Below, piece by piece: positions 9,513 through 19,239 of a stretch of 64,000 nucleotides of DNA. The position numbers and the translations under genes are program-made. Every line of letters starts with the position of its first letter. Position 1 is the stretch's first letter. Source of the stretch: Rhodopseudomonas sp. P2A-2r (lineage in GTDB: Bacteria; Pseudomonadota; Alphaproteobacteria; Rhizobiales; Xanthobacteraceae); the NCBI RefSeq assembly GCF_026015985.1, contig NZ_CP110389.1, positions 930,001-994,000 on the forward strand, given 5' to 3'. Under the pieces are notes generated by a model. That model was not told the DNA's origin. It ran no database searches and worked only from the letters and a program-made list of their open reading frames with translations.

Positions 9513-10958
9513 ATGTCCGAGGTCACGGTCGCCGAACTACCATTGGTCGATGGCGAGCGAGACGCGCTGCCTCGGCTGACGGCGCCGGCCAGAAATCCGC
9601 TGCTCGACCATCCCATCCTGTCGACCTTGTTGTGGCTGTCCTGGCCCAACGTGGTGGCGCTGAGCGCCGGCACCCTGATCGTCATCGCCGAGACCTCCTA
9701 TATCGGCCGGCTCGGCACCGAATCGCTGGCGGCGATGGCGCTGGTGTTTCCCTTCGTGATGCTGACCATGACCATGTCCGGCGGCGCCATGGGTGGCGGC
9801 GTATCGTCGGCGATCGCGCGTGCGCTCGGCGCCGGCGACCACGAGCGTGCATCCGCACTGGCGTTGCATGCGCTGCTGATCGGCCTCTGCTTCGGCCTGA
9901 CCTTCACGGTGGGCATGCTGGTGTTCGGCCCGACGCTGCTGGAAGCGCTGGGCGGCCGCGGCAGCGTATTGGCGCAGGCCATCGGCTACATCCAGATCTT
10001 CTTCGGCGGCGGCATCATCCCGTGGCTGATGAATACGTTTGCCGCCATCCTGCGCGGCACCGGCAACATGAAGCTGCCGTCGGCGATCGTGCTGAATTCC
10101 GCGGTGTGCCAGATCATTCTGGGCGGCGTGCTTGGCCTCGGCCTCGGCCCGGTGCCGTCGTTCGGCATGCGCGGCGTCGCCGCGGGCTCGCTGATCGCCT
10201 ACACCATCGGCGCGGCGATCATGGGCTGGTACGTGTTTTCCGGCCGCGCGCGGGTCCGACCGGTGCTGCGCGGGCTCAAGATCCGGCGCGGCATGTTCTT
10301 CGACATTCTCAAGGTCGGCGCCATCGCCTGCTTCTCGCCGCTGCAGAACGTGCTGAGCCTGACCATCTTCACGCACATGCTGGCGCGGTTTGGCACCGAG
10401 GTGCTGGCCGGCTATGGCATCGGCGCACGGCTGGAATTCCTGCTCGTCACGCTCGCTTTCGCGGTCGGCGTGGCGTCGGTGCCCATGGTCGGCATGGCGA
10501 TCGGCGCGGGCAGGGTCAAGCGGGCGCGCCGGATCGCCTGGACCGCCGGCTGGGTGTCGTTCGCCGTGGTCGGCCTGCTCGGTACGCTGGTTGCCGTCTA
10601 TCCGGACCTGTGGGTCAGCATCTTCACGCAAGATCCCGGCGTACGCGCCGCCAGCCGGCAATATCTCGCCACGGGGGCGCCGATGTACGCCTTTCTCGGC
10701 CTCGCCACCGCGATGTATTTCTCGTCGCAGGGCGCGGCCCGGGTGCTGGGCCCGGTGCTGGCACAGACCGCGCGGCTGGTCTTCATCTGTGTTGGCGGCG
10801 GGTGGCTGCTGTCGATCGAGGCCACCAGCCAGAGCTTCTTCTGGCTCGCGGCGGCGTCGATGGTGCTGCTCGGCGTGCTGTCGGCGCTCAGCGTGCTGCT
10901 CACGCGCTGGGGACCGAAATCCGGCGCGGTCCCCGAGGTGCGGCCGGCGCTGTCGTGA
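9513..10958 (+). CDS. MATE family multidrug/toxin efflux transporter
   Basis: Inner-membrane cation-coupled antiporter of about 481 aa with around 12 hydrophobic segments in two related halves. Typical features are 'LLWLSWPNVVALSAGTLIVIAETSYIGRLGTESLAAMAL', the first-half glycine-rich 'MSGGAMGGGVSSAIARALGAG', and the matching second-half 'FAVGVASVPMVGMAIGAG'. The N-terminal 35 residues are hydrophilic. It stands alone between a divergent lipoprotein gene and a convergent DUF gene. The exported substrate cannot be predicted. A different MATE protein (DinF-like) lies at 37.8-39.1 kb. Confidence 0.9.
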   Translation: MSEVTVAELPLVDGERDALPRLTAPARNPLLDHPILSTLLWLSWPNVVALSAGTLIVIAETSYIGRLGTESLAAMALVFPFVMLTMTMSGGAMGGGVSSAIARALGAGDHERASALALHALLIGLCFGLTFTVGMLVFGPTLLEALGGRGSVLAQAIGYIQIFFGGGIIPWLMNTFAAILRGTGNMKLPSAIVLNSAVCQIILGGVLGLGLGPVPSFGMRGVAAGSLIAYTIGAAIMGWYVFSGRARVRPVLRGLKIRRGMFFDILKVGAIACFSPLQNVLSLTIFTHMLARFGTEVLAGYGIGARLEFLLVTLAFAVGVASVPMVGMAIGAGRVKRARRIAWTAGWVSFAVVGLLGTLVAVYPDLWVSIFTQDPGVRAASRQYLATGAPMYAFLGLATAMYFSSQGAARVLGPVLAQTARLVFICVGGGWLLSIEATSQSFFWLAAASMVLLGVLSALSVLLTRWGPKSGAVPEVRPALS

Positions 10959-10965
10959 CGGCGCG

Positions 10966-11490
10966 TCACGCGCTTCGCCTGGCGATAAACTCGACATCGA
11001 GCCGCCAGTTCGCGCCATCATCGGGCGATGTCTCGCCGCGCCAGCGAAACCGATCCGGTGTGATCTGCGAAAAACTCCAGCGGATGGCCTGACCGGCGGC
11101 GTTGCGGCCGAGCTGCACGATATCGTCGCCGTCGCGGCGACCGGTCATGGTGCAGAAATTCTGCGTCACCGGATCGCTCCACTGGATCTGCCAGGCATCG
11201 ATGGCAGGATCGTAGATCCGCAGCGTGCTGCCATACGAGTTCCTGTTGGCCACGGCGTCGCCGTGGCGCGCGCCGCGCGGCGGCACGATCCAGACGTCCT
11301 GGATGGCGCGGCCCTCGAGCACCCAGCCGAAGTGCCACTCGCCCTTCAGCGTCAGTGGCGGCGCATGCGCCGGGAAGCGGGTGACGTCGAGCTCCCAGGC
11401 GCCGATCAGCCAGCCGTACAGGTCCATCTTGCCGCGGCGATCGAGGGCGGGGCCGTCGGCGGAGAGCGCGGCGAGAAACGATGCCGTCAT
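10966..11490 (-). CDS. Conserved hypothetical protein, lipocalin-like/DUF1579-type
   Basis: A protein of 174 aa without signal peptide. It reads as a beta-rich barrel: 'LIGAWELDVTRFP', 'LKGEWHFGWVLEGRAIQDVWIVPPRG', 'YGSTLRIYDPAIDAWQIQWSDP', 'RFRWRGETSPDDGANWRLDVEF'. This pattern recalls small-molecule-binding DUF1579-like proteins, but I cannot name a ligand. The start ATG at 11490 overlaps the stop of the upstream SRPBCC gene by 4 bases (ATGA), so the two are surely co-transcribed and translationally coupled. An AraC regulator lies just upstream on the same strand. Confidence 0.78.
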   Translation of the reverse strand: MTASFLAALSADGPALDRRGKMDLYGWLIGAWELDVTRFPAHAPPLTLKGEWHFGWVLEGRAIQDVWIVPPRGARHGDAVANRNSYGSTLRIYDPAIDAWQIQWSDPVTQNFCTMTGRRDGDDIVQLGRNAAGQAIRWSFSQITPDRFRWRGETSPDDGANWRLDVEFIARRSA

Positions 11491-11888
11491 GCCGTGCGCC
11501 TTTCGAAGTTGGCCTGCATCGCCAGCGCGCCGAGATCCATCTGCGCGTCCATGTAGGGCGCAATCTCGTGCGGCAGCACGTCGACGGTCCAGATCACGCG
11601 GCTGCGTGTCGCACCGTCGGCCAGCACCTGTACCGAGGCATTGTGCTGGGTGACGCGCTCGCTGACGATCGCATAGGCCAGCCGCATGCGGGCCGGGTCG
11701 CAGTCGACCAGGATTTCGCGCGCGACGGCGCCATTGGCGAAAGTCACGATACGGGCGTCCCCCTCGCGTTGCGTATCGGTGACGAAGCCCGGCACCAGCC
11801 GGGTATGCAGCGCGCCGAAGTCGGCGATCGCCGCCCACACCACGTCGGCGGGGGCCGCGATCGAAATGTCCTTGTGAATGGAAGCCAT
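11487..11888 (-). CDS. SRPBCC family protein (polyketide cyclase/START-like)
   Basis: A 133-aa helix-grip-fold protein. The N-terminal 'IHKDISIAAPADVVWAAIADFGALHTRLVPGFV' is the usual SRPBCC opening, followed by beta strands and the C-terminal amphipathic helix. Such proteins enclose a hydrophobic cavity and bind or act on lipidic or aromatic molecules; no catalytic residue can be assigned. It overlaps the downstream DUF1579-like gene by 4 bases and lies about 50 bases after the AraC regulator, so the three genes may form one unit. Confidence 0.85.
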   Translation of the reverse strand: MASIHKDISIAAPADVVWAAIADFGALHTRLVPGFVTDTQREGDARIVTFANGAVAREILVDCDPARMRLAYAIVSERVTQHNASVQVLADGATRSRVIWTVDVLPHEIAPYMDAQMDLGALAMQANFERRTA

Positions 11889-11938
11889 GCTGTCTGTCCC
11901 GTGTGAAAGCCGGCCGATGGCGGCCGGTGCCAGACTAG

Positions 11939-12781
11939 TCAGTGCACGGTCAGCCGATCTTGGAGATTCTTGCGGTCGGCCTGCGCAGCCCGGCGGAAGC
12001 CGCGCGGCGAGACCCCGGCGGCGCGGCGGAAGCTGCGGATGAAATTCGACAGGTCGTTGAAGCCGACGTCGAACGCGATGTCCGTGATGGCGCGCTCCTG
12101 GTCGGCGAGCAGGCGGGCGGCGTGGCGCAATCGGGAGCGCAGCAGATACTGGTGCGGGGTGACGCCGATCACGCCGGTGAACAGCCGCAGGAAATGAAAC
12201 GCGCTGAGGCCCGTCTCGCGCGCGGCGTCATCGAGCGCGATCGGTTGCGCAGAATGGGCGTCGATCCACAGCGCGGCCTGCACCGCGCGGCGGCGGTCGC
12301 GCGCCTCGGCCATCAGCGGCCGCTGCGTCCGTCCCGATACGATCTCGACGAACCGCGCCAGCAGCGCGTGGCCGGCTTCGTCGACGCCGATGTCGTTGCG
12401 GCCATCGGCGGCGGCCTGGGCGCGTTCGCCCAGCACCATCAGTTCGGCCAGTGGCGGCAGGCCGCCGCGCTGCCAGATGCCGCTGCTGCCGCCGAGCTGC
12501 TCGACCAGCTCGGGGCTCGGGAAAAACGACAGGCATTCGTCGCCGCCGGCATAGTGGTCGTGGCTGCAGACATATTCGTCGCCGGGATGACCGATCAGGA
12601 AGGCGCCGGCCACCAGTTCGTGGGACTGGCCGCGGCAGCGGCAGCCGAAGCTGCCCTTGCGGACATAGGAGATGGAATGGCTGAGGTGGTGCTCGGCAAA
12701 GGGCCGGTCATGCGGGCCGGCGCCGCAGCGATAATCCGACACGGAGAGGCCGTCACCCTGAAAGATCGTCGTCGCCGTCAT
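11939..12781 (-). CDS. AraC family transcriptional regulator
   Basis: A 280-aa regulator. The C-terminal 100 residues hold the double helix-turn-helix of the AraC/XylS family: '[36 protein letters not shown]', then '[33 protein letters not shown]'. The N-terminal 170 residues form a cupin-like sensing domain with an unusual Cys/His content (CGAG, GCRCRG, CSHDH), which could sense metal or redox; that is inference. It starts the minus-strand group with the SRPBCC and DUF1579-like genes, its most likely targets. Confidence 0.9.
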   Translation of the reverse strand: MTATTIFQGDGLSVSDYRCGAGPHDRPFAEHHLSHSISYVRKGSFGCRCRGQSHELVAGAFLIGHPGDEYVCSHDHYAGGDECLSFFPSPELVEQLGGSSGIWQRGGLPPLAELMVLGERAQAAADGRNDIGVDEAGHALLARFVEIVSGRTQRPLMAEARDRRRAVQAALWIDAHSAQPIALDDAARETGLSAFHFLRLFTGVIGVTPHQYLLRSRLRHAARLLADQERAITDIAFDVGFNDLSNFIRSFRRAAGVSPRGFRRAAQADRKNLQDRLTVH

Positions 12782-12969
12782 CCGGCAAAACTAGCCCTGC
12801 GGGCGCGGCGGGGCAACGGCGAACAGGACGTGTATCGATGCACCCGGAAAGGCCTCAGCCGCCCTCGGTTCCGGCCCGGGCCGGATCGCGTGCCGGGTGG
12901 CGCTGTCGCAGGCGGAACATACGGCTTGGCGGATCGCGCGGTCTCGGCTACATCAATCCGCACGACCAC

Positions 12970-13043
12970 GCGGGCGTAGTTCAATGGTAGAACGGCAGCT
13001 TCCCAAGCTGCATACGAGGGTTCGATTCCCTCCGCCCGCTCCA
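12970..13043 (+). tRNA. tRNA-Gly (anticodon CCC)
   Basis: Complete cloverleaf: acceptor GCGGGCG (12970-12976) pairs with CGCCCGC (13033-13039), D-arm GTTCAATGGTAGAAC, anticodon stem GCAGC/GCTGC around loop TTCCCAA (anticodon CCC), T-arm AGGGTTCGATTCCCT, discriminator T and encoded CCA (13041-13043). It is the only feature in the gap 12782-13103 between the AraC gene and the sugar permease; nothing else is visible there. Confidence 0.96.
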
Positions 13044-13103
13044 GTTCCCGCGATCGCCGGCCCGGAATGGCCACCGGCAACGAGCCGATGGCCTCCGTCC
13101 TCC

Positions 13104-14294
13104 TCAGCGCTTCTGGTTGTAGACGTCGAGGCAGACCGCGCCGAGCAGCACCAGGCCCTTGATCACCTGCTGGTAGTCGATGCCGATGCCGAGGATGGAC
13201 ATGCCGTTGTTCATGACGCCCATGATCAGCGCGCCGATCACCGCGCCGCCGACCTTGCCGACGCCGCCATAGGCCGAAGCGCCGCCGATGAAGCAGGCGG
13301 CGATGACGTCAAGCTCGAAGCCGAGGCCGGCCTTCGGCGTCGCGGTGTTGAGCCGCGCGGCGAATACCAGGCCGGCCAGGGCCGCCAGCACGCCCATATT
13401 GACGAAGGTGAAGAACGTCAGCCGTTCGGTCTTGATGCCCGACAGGCTTGCCGCCTTGGCATTGCCGCCGACGGCATAGATCTGCCGGCCCACGGTGGTC
13501 CGCGAGGTGACGAAGGCGTAGATGCCGATTAGCACCATCATGATCACCAGCACGTTGGGCAGGCCGCGATGCGAGGCGATCAGATAGGTGAAATAGACGA
13601 TGGCGGCGAACAGCAGCGCGTTCTTGAAGACGAAGAAGCCGGTCGGCTCGGCCTCGACGCCGTGGCTCTGCTGGCGGGCGCGGGCCTTCATGTTCATGGC
13701 CACCAGCGCGGTGGCCAGCGCCGCGCCGATCAGCAGCGAGGTCGGATAGAGGATGCCGGCGTTGGGAAACAGCTCGGGGATGAAGCCCGAGGACAGCTTC
13801 TGGAAGGTCGGCGCGAACGGCCCCACCGACTGCCCCTGAAGGATCGCCAGCGCCAGGCCCTTGAACACCAGCATGCCCGCCAGCGTCACGATGAAGGACG
13901 GGATCTTGAAATAGGCCACCCAGTAGCCTTGCGCCGCGCCGATGAAACCGCCCAGCACCAGGCAGATCAGGGTGGCGAGAATGAAGTTCATGTTGAACTG
14001 CACCATCAGCACCGCGGCAACGGCGCCGATGAAGCCGGCCACCGAGCCGACCGACAGGTCGATATGGCCGGTGACGATCACCAGCAGCATGCCGAGCGCC
14101 ATGATGACGATGTAGCTGTTCTGCAGCACCAGGTTGGTCAGGTTGAGCGGGCGCAGCAGCGTGCCGTCGGTGACCACCTGGAAGAACAGCATGATGGCGA
14201 ACAGCGACAGCAGCATGCCGTATTCGCGCAGGTTGTTCTTGAGGAATCCGGCATGCTTGGGCGGCGCCGGCGCCGCCACGGTCTTGTCGCTCAT
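13104..14294 (-). CDS. gguB: Multiple-monosaccharide ABC transporter permease GguB
   Basis: Membrane subunit of a ChvE-GguAB type monosaccharide importer (396 aa, about ten hydrophobic segments). Family marks are '[26 protein letters not shown]', '[17 protein letters not shown]', '[12 protein letters not shown]' and '[28 protein letters not shown]'. It is the last gene of the transporter: its ATG overlaps the end of gguA by 4 bases (ATGA), implying translational coupling. ChvE-GguAB homologues take up glucose, galactose, arabinose, xylose and related sugars. Confidence 0.92.
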   Translation of the reverse strand: MSDKTVAAPAPPKHAGFLKNNLREYGMLLSLFAIMLFFQVVTDGTLLRPLNLTNLVLQNSYIVIMALGMLLVIVTGHIDLSVGSVAGFIGAVAAVLMVQFNMNFILATLICLVLGGFIGAAQGYWVAYFKIPSFIVTLAGMLVFKGLALAILQGQSVGPFAPTFQKLSSGFIPELFPNAGILYPTSLLIGAALATALVAMNMKARARQQSHGVEAEPTGFFVFKNALLFAAIVYFTYLIASHRGLPNVLVIMMVLIGIYAFVTSRTTVGRQIYAVGGNAKAASLSGIKTERLTFFTFVNMGVLAALAGLVFAARLNTATPKAGLGFELDVIAACFIGGASAYGGVGKVGGAVIGALIMGVMNNGMSILGIGIDYQQVIKGLVLLGAVCLDVYNQKR

Positions 14295-15826
14295 GGCTGT
14301 CGTTCTCCCTTGCGCATGATCGCGCGCATGATTTTTTCCTGCGTCGCCTCGTGCGCGGCAAATTCGCCGACGAAAGCGCCTTCGTTCATCACGCAGATGC
14401 GGTCACATATTCCCAGCAGTTCCGGCATCTCCGACGAAATCACGATAACGCTTTTGCCAGCATCCGCGAGTTCGTTGATGATGCAGTAGATCTCATACTT
14501 GGCGCCGACGTCGATGCCGCGCGTCGGTTCGTCCAGGATCAGCACCTGCGGATCGGTGAACAGCCATTTCGACAGCATGACCTTTTGCTGGTTGCCGCCG
14601 GACAGTTTGCCGGACTCCTGGTAGACGTCGTTACAGCGGATCCGCATCCGGCTGCGATAGTCGGTGGCTACCCTGAGTTCGCTGATATCGTCGATGATCT
14701 TGCTGCTGGACACGCCGTCGAGATTGGCCAGCGTGATGTTCTTGCGCACGTCGGAGGCCAGCAGCAGCCCGAATTGCTTGCGGTCCTCGGTGACATAGGC
14801 CAGCCCGGCATCGATGGCGCGGCCGACGGTGGAGACGTCGATCTGCTTGCCGTTCAGCGTGGCGCGGCCGGTGATCCGGCGGCCCCACGAGCCGCCAAAG
14901 ATGCTCATGGCGAATTCGGTGCGGCCGGCGCCCATCAGCCCGGCAATGCCGACGATCTCGCCACGCCGGACATTGAAGTCGACGTTCTTGATCACCTGCC
15001 GGTCGGCATGGAGTGGGTGATAGACCGACCAGTCCTGCACCGCGAAGATGGGCTCGCCGATATCAGGTTCGCGCTGCGGATAGCGGTGCTCGAGATCGCG
15101 GTCGACCATCTTGCGGATGATGCGGTCTTCCTCAACGACGCCGGCGTGGCAATCCAGCGTGTCGACGGTACGGCCGTCGCGCAGCACGGTGATGCGGTCG
15201 GCGACGCGGGCGACTTCGTTGAGCTTGTGCGAGATCAGGATTGCCGACATGCCCTGGGCGCGCAGTTCGACCAGCAGATCGAGCAGCGCCGCACTGTCGT
15301 TTTCGTTGAGGCTGGCGGTCGGCTCGTCGAGGATCAGCAGGCGGACCTTCTTGGACAGCGCCTTGGCGATCTCCACCAGCTGCTGCTTGCCGACGCCGAG
15401 ATCGGTGATCAGGGTATCCGGCGACTCGCGCAGGCCGACGGTGGCGAGCACTTCCTTGGCGCGGCGGTCGCGGGCGTCGCGGTCGATGATGCCGAAGCGC
15501 GACGGCGGATTGGCGAGAAAGATGTTCTCGGCGATCGACATCAGCGGGATCAGCGCCAGCTCCTGGTGGATGATGATGATGCCGAGCGCCTCGGAATCGT
15601 TGATGTCGCGGAACTTGCGCTCCTCGCCTTCGAACACGATGGCGCCGTCATAGCTGCCATGGGGATAGACCCCGCTCAGCACCTTCATGAGCGTCGACTT
15701 GCCGGCGCCGTTCTCGCCGACCAGCGCGTGGATTTCGCCGGGCTCGACGGTGAAGCAGACATCGTTCAGCGCCTTCACCCCGGTGAAGGATTTTGAGATG
15801 CCGCGCATTTCCAGAATTGCATTCAT
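14291..15826 (-). CDS. gguA: Multiple-monosaccharide ABC transporter ATP-binding protein GguA
   Basis: Double-ATPase subunit (511 aa) with two fused nucleotide-binding domains. Half one has Walker A 'GENGAGKST' near residue 38, a degenerate signature '[11 protein letters not shown]' and Walker B '[11 protein letters not shown]'. Half two has a degenerate Walker A ('GLMGAGRTE'), signature '[11 protein letters not shown]' and '[15 protein letters not shown]'. This asymmetry is normal for sugar importers of the XylG/MglA type. It overlaps gguB by 4 bases and is separated from chvE by a hairpin-rich block of about 200 bases, which could lower its expression relative to the binding protein. Confidence 0.94.
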   Translation of the reverse strand: MNAILEMRGISKSFTGVKALNDVCFTVEPGEIHALVGENGAGKSTLMKVLSGVYPHGSYDGAIVFEGEERKFRDINDSEALGIIIIHQELALIPLMSIAENIFLANPPSRFGIIDRDARDRRAKEVLATVGLRESPDTLITDLGVGKQQLVEIAKALSKKVRLLILDEPTASLNENDSAALLDLLVELRAQGMSAILISHKLNEVARVADRITVLRDGRTVDTLDCHAGVVEEDRIIRKMVDRDLEHRYPQREPDIGEPIFAVQDWSVYHPLHADRQVIKNVDFNVRRGEIVGIAGLMGAGRTEFAMSIFGGSWGRRITGRATLNGKQIDVSTVGRAIDAGLAYVTEDRKQFGLLLASDVRKNITLANLDGVSSSKIIDDISELRVATDYRSRMRIRCNDVYQESGKLSGGNQQKVMLSKWLFTDPQVLILDEPTRGIDVGAKYEIYCIINELADAGKSVIVISSEMPELLGICDRICVMNEGAFVGEFAAHEATQEKIMRAIMRKGERQP

Positions 15827-15855
15827 CGTCGGGCTCCGAGGGAAGGTCTTTCTTC

Positions 15856-16016
15856 ACCTCTCCCGCTTGCGGGAGAGGTCGGAGCCGAGCGTCAGCTCGG
15901 CTTCGGGAGAGGGGGGCACAGTCTCGTTGCTGCCCTCTCCCGTCTCGAATGACCTTTGGTCATTCGATCCACCCTCTCCCACCTAGCGAAGCTTCGCTTC
16001 GCCGTGCGGGAGAGGG
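15856..16016. repeat. Multi-hairpin repeat block between chvE and gguA
   Basis: Four inverted repeats follow one another: 15856-15879 (ACCTCTCCCGC stem with 2-4 base loop), 15885-15900 (CCGAGC...GCTCGG), 15945-15967 (TCGAATGACC...GGTCATTCGA) and 15972-16016 (family A palindrome, CCCTCTCCC arms). No long T-tract follows, so a full terminator is not indicated. Placement between a binding-protein gene and its ATPase gene suggests mRNA stabilisation or partial attenuation. Confidence 0.8.
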
Positions 16017-16028
16017 AAGAAGACGCAA

Positions 16029-17090
16029 TCAGAACTGCGACTTCTTGTAATAGCCGCTCTCGACCAGCACCTTCTCCCAGTTGCTCTTGTCGACGGACAC
16101 CGGCTTGAGCAGGTAGGACGGAACGACCTTGCGGCCGTTGTTGTAGGTCTTGGTGTCGTTGACCTGCACCTGCTTGCCGCTCAGCGCCGCATCCACCATG
16201 TCGGCGGTGACCTTGGCGAGTTCGCGGGTGTCCTTGAAGATGGTGGAATACTGCTCGCCGCGCAGCATCGACTTGATCGACGGGACTTCGGCGTCCTGGC
16301 CCGTGACGATGGGCATCGGCATGTCGCCGCTGCCGTAGCCGACGCCCTTCAGCGACGACAGGATACCGATCGACAGGCCGTCATACGGCGACAGCACAGC
16401 GTTCAGTTTCTTGTTGGTGTAGAAGGCGCTGAGCAGGTTATCCATGCGGGCCTGGGCGGTGGCGCCGTCCCAGCGCAGGGTCGAGACCTTGTTCATGCCC
16501 ATCTGGCCGCTGGCCACCACCAGCTTGCCGCTGTCGATATAGGGCTTCAGCACCGACATGGCGCCGTCATAGAAGAAGTAGGCGTTGTTGTCGTCGGGCG
16601 AGCCGCCGAACAGCTCGATGTTGAACGGGCCCTTGCCTTCCTTCAGCTTCAACGCGGCCTCGATCGACTGCGCCTGCAGCACGCCGACCTGGAAGTTGTC
16701 GAAGGTGGCGTAGTAGTCGACGTTGGGGGTCTCCTTGATCAGCCGGTCGTAGGCGATGATGGTGATGCCCTTGGCCTTGGCCTGGGCCAGCACGTCGGAC
16801 AGAGTGGTGCCGTCGATCGAGGCAACCACCAGCACCTTGGCGCCCTTGGTCACCATGTTCTCGATCTGCGACAGCTGGTTCGGAATGTCGTCTTCGGCAT
16901 ATTGCAGATCGGTGCCGTAGCCGCGCTCCTTCAGTACCTTCACGATGTTGTCGCCATCGGCGATCCAGCGCGCGGAGGCCTTGGTCGGCATGGCGATGCC
17001 GACGGTGGGCTTGCTCTGGGCGACGGCCTGGCCGCTCAACGCGAGCGCGGCGAGGGCCACGGCAGACAGAGTTGTCCTGATGAAATTCAT
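16029..17090 (-). CDS. chvE: Periplasmic multiple-monosaccharide-binding protein ChvE
   Basis: Periplasmic solute-binding protein of a sugar ABC importer; in Agrobacterium it also signals to VirA. The start at 17090 gives a standard Sec signal ([25 protein letters not shown]) with GGAG at good spacing. The mature protein shows the type I periplasmic-binding fold: '[22 protein letters not shown]', '[19 protein letters not shown]', 'IIAYDRLI', '[15 protein letters not shown]', '[16 protein letters not shown]', and the C-terminal '[24 protein letters not shown]' typical of ChvE. Length 353 aa. First gene of chvE-gguA-gguB. Confidence 0.94.
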   Translation of the reverse strand: MNFIRTTLSAVALAALALSGQAVAQSKPTVGIAMPTKASARWIADGDNIVKVLKERGYGTDLQYAEDDIPNQLSQIENMVTKGAKVLVVASIDGTTLSDVLAQAKAKGITIIAYDRLIKETPNVDYYATFDNFQVGVLQAQSIEAALKLKEGKGPFNIELFGGSPDDNNAYFFYDGAMSVLKPYIDSGKLVVASGQMGMNKVSTLRWDGATAQARMDNLLSAFYTNKKLNAVLSPYDGLSIGILSSLKGVGYGSGDMPMPIVTGQDAEVPSIKSMLRGEQYSTIFKDTRELAKVTADMVDAALSGKQVQVNDTKTYNNGRKVVPSYLLKPVSVDKSNWEKVLVESGYYKKSQF

Positions 17091-17238
17091 GTTCCACTCC
17101 CAATTCATTGAATGCCGGTTTCGGCTTGTTGCGGTGTGCTGTGTCTTGTCAGTCGCGCCCGAGGGCGCACATCATATCAAGTCCGGTGCAGTGTGTCCTT
17201 CCAGTTGTCGTCAATTTTCTGCAAGCTGAATTGTTGCA

Positions 17239-18159
17239 TTACGTCGAGCCCAGTCTGACACGCGGTTCGGGCCGCCCGCGCGCGCCCGGATCCATCACGA
17301 AGGTCCGGCCATGGTCCGGGTCGGCGGCACGCGCCTTGTCGTCCATTCCCTCATGCGCCGAGGTGATCAGCATGCGGTCGAAACCGGCGCCGATGAACAC
17401 GGGGCAACTCGGCTGCCGCGCCGGCACGCGCAGGGTCCGCAGCCGGACGCCGTCCGGCGAGTAGGCGTCGACGCAGCCGCCGCCCCAGCGCGCGCACCAG
17501 ATCACACCGTCGCGATCGACCACCGCGCCGTCGAGACCGCCTTCGCCGAGATGCACATAGAGCGTCTCGGGCGCGCCGGTCGGCAGGCCCGTCGCCGGAT
17601 CCAGCGCGACGCGGTGGAGGACGTTCTTGTGGGTGTCGGCGAAATAGCCGGTGGCACCGTCCGGTGCAAAGCAGATGGCGTTGGGAATGGTGACGTTGGC
17701 GTACAGCCGGGTCAGCGCGCCCTGATGCAACGCGTAAATAGCGCCCGCACCGGTCTCTGCCTTGCGTCCCATGCTGCTGGTCCAGAACGTGCCGCACGGA
17801 TGCACCCGCGCATCGTTGGAGCGCGTCCCGGCATTGTCGTCCTCGATCGCCGTGTGCAGCGTCAGCCGGCCATCGATGATGTCGCGGATGTAGAGGCCAT
17901 CGTCCGCCGCCAGCAGCTGGTGCGTATCGTCGATGAAGGTCAGCGCGCTGGCCATGATCGGCAGTGCATGGGACGTGGTCTTGCCGGTGTCGAGTTCCGC
18001 CTCGAACAGCCGGCGTTCGAGGATGTCGAACCACCAGGCGGTGTCGGAGCCGGAATCGTAGTTCGAGCCCTCGCCGAGATGGCAGCGCGTGGTGTCGAGC
18101 GTCGTCGTCGGCACGTCTTCGATGCCGGGCGCGGTCATGATGCTGCTGGGCTCGCTCAT
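17239..18159 (-). CDS. SMP-30/gluconolactonase family lactonase
   Basis: Cytosolic six-bladed beta-propeller lactonase of about 306 aa that would hydrolyse an aldonolactone to the aldonate. Features: 'CHLGEGSNYDSGSDTAWWFDILERRLFE' (metal-binding Glu near the N-terminus), 'TRSNDARVHPCGTFWTSSMG' (Asn/Asp region), 'PNAICFAPDGATGYFADT' and 'GLDGAVVDRDGVIWCARWGGGCVDAYSPDG'. AAGGAGGAG precedes the ATG. It starts 10 bases after the galM stop and follows a sugar 1-dehydrogenase gene, so the lactone made by that enzyme is its likely substrate (galactono- or arabinono-lactone). Confidence 0.9.
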   Translation of the reverse strand: MSEPSSIMTAPGIEDVPTTTLDTTRCHLGEGSNYDSGSDTAWWFDILERRLFEAELDTGKTTSHALPIMASALTFIDDTHQLLAADDGLYIRDIIDGRLTLHTAIEDDNAGTRSNDARVHPCGTFWTSSMGRKAETGAGAIYALHQGALTRLYANVTIPNAICFAPDGATGYFADTHKNVLHRVALDPATGLPTGAPETLYVHLGEGGLDGAVVDRDGVIWCARWGGGCVDAYSPDGVRLRTLRVPARQPSCPVFIGAGFDRMLITSAHEGMDDKARAADPDHGRTFVMDPGARGRPEPRVRLGST

Positions 18160-18169
18160 GGCTCCTCCT

Positions 18170-19237
18170 TCAGGCGGTCGAAAATCGGTAGAGCGTCTGG
18201 TTCCGGTAGGTGGTGCCGGGGTCGAGGCGTGCGGACGGGAAGTCCGGCCGGTTCGGCGCGTCGGGCCAGTTTTGCGGCTCGAGGCACAGCGCGTCGAACT
18301 GACGGTGCGGGCGGCCGTCCTTGCCCGTCACGCTGCCGTCGAGATAGTTGCCGGAATAGAACTGCAGGCCGGGCTGGTTGGTGTGTAGCTCCATGATGCG
18401 GCCGGAACGAGGCGCCTGCAGCGTTGCGGCGAGCCGCAGGTCGGACGAGTCGCGCAGGCAGAAATTGTGGTCATAGCCGCGACCGCGCTGCAGCTGCGCG
18501 TCGGCGTCGCGAATCCGGGCGCCGATCGCATGGGCGTCGCGGAAATCGAACGGCGAGCCAGCGACGTCGCGCGGCGCGCCCTGCTGCGGAATCCTGTGCT
18601 CGTCGATGGCGAGGAAGGCGTCGGCGGCCAGGCTCAGGCGATGGTCGAGGATATCGCCTCCAACCGCGGCGCCGTCGAGGTTGAAGAAGCTGTGATTGGT
18701 CAGGCTCACCACCGTCGGCCGCGAGGTGCCGGCCGTGTAGTCGATGGTCAGTTCGCCAGGCCCCGAGATGCGGTAGCTGGCGCGGACGTCGAGCGCGCCC
18801 GGATAACCCTCGTCGCCGTCGGGGCTGTGAAGTGCCAGCGTCACGGCGGGGGCCGGACCGTCCTCGGTGGCGACGACGGTCCAGATCTTGCGGCAGAAGC
18901 CCTCGACGCCGCCATGCAGGGCGTTGGGCGCTTCATTGGCCGCAAGGGCAACGCGCGTGCCGTCGAGATCGAAGCCGGCACCTGCAATGCGGTTGGCATA
19001 GCGGCCGACGGTCGCACCGAAATAACGACCCGGCACGGTGTAGCCGTCGAGATCGTCGAAGCCGAGGACGACGTCCGCGATGTCACCGTTGCGGTCCGGC
19101 ACCAGCAATGCCTGCAGCGCGGCGCCCCAGGTGATGATCCGTGCCTCGATTCCGTCGGCGGTGCGCAGGCAGATGCGTTCCACCGCCGTGCCGTCGGGCA
19201 GGTGACCGAAGATGTCGCGCGTGACGGTGCCTGTCAT
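18170..19237 (-). CDS. galM: Aldose 1-epimerase (mutarotase)
   Basis: Interconverts alpha and beta anomers of aldoses. The start at 19237 reads 'MTGTVTRDIFGHLPDGTAVERI'; conserved GalM segments follow: 'ITWGAALQALLVPDRNG', 'YFGATVGRYANRIAGAGFDLDG', 'NALHGG' (catalytic His region), 'VVSLTNHSFFNLDG' (second His), 'PQQGAPRDVAGSPFDFRDAHAIG', and 'YDHNFCLRD' with 'QFYSGNYLDG' near the catalytic Glu zone. Length about 355 aa. ATG is 2 bases from the stop of the upstream dehydrogenase, and the lactonase starts 10 bases downstream: a tight operon feeding the correct anomer to the 1-dehydrogenase. Confidence 0.95.
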   Translation of the reverse strand: MTGTVTRDIFGHLPDGTAVERICLRTADGIEARIITWGAALQALLVPDRNGDIADVVLGFDDLDGYTVPGRYFGATVGRYANRIAGAGFDLDGTRVALAANEAPNALHGGVEGFCRKIWTVVATEDGPAPAVTLALHSPDGDEGYPGALDVRASYRISGPGELTIDYTAGTSRPTVVSLTNHSFFNLDGAAVGGDILDHRLSLAADAFLAIDEHRIPQQGAPRDVAGSPFDFRDAHAIGARIRDADAQLQRGRGYDHNFCLRDSSDLRLAATLQAPRSGRIMELHTNQPGLQFYSGNYLDGSVTGKDGRPHRQFDALCLEPQNWPDAPNRPDFPSARLDPGTTYRNQTLYRFSTA

Positions 19238-19239
19238 GG

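Noticed and set aside
9537..11021. Long minus-strand open frame (494 codons) opposite the MATE gene
   Set aside because: Composition (His/Gln/Arg-rich, no domains) is that of an antisense shadow in GC-rich DNA; the plus-strand MATE protein is unmistakable.
12970..13043. tRNA-Gly and tRNA-Arg genes as integration sites of genomic islands
   Set aside because: No integrase, no direct repeat of the tRNA 3' end nearby, and flanking genes look like core chromosome.
14351..15796. Long plus-strand open frame opposite gguA
   Set aside because: No recognisable domain and full overlap with a clear ABC ATPase gene.
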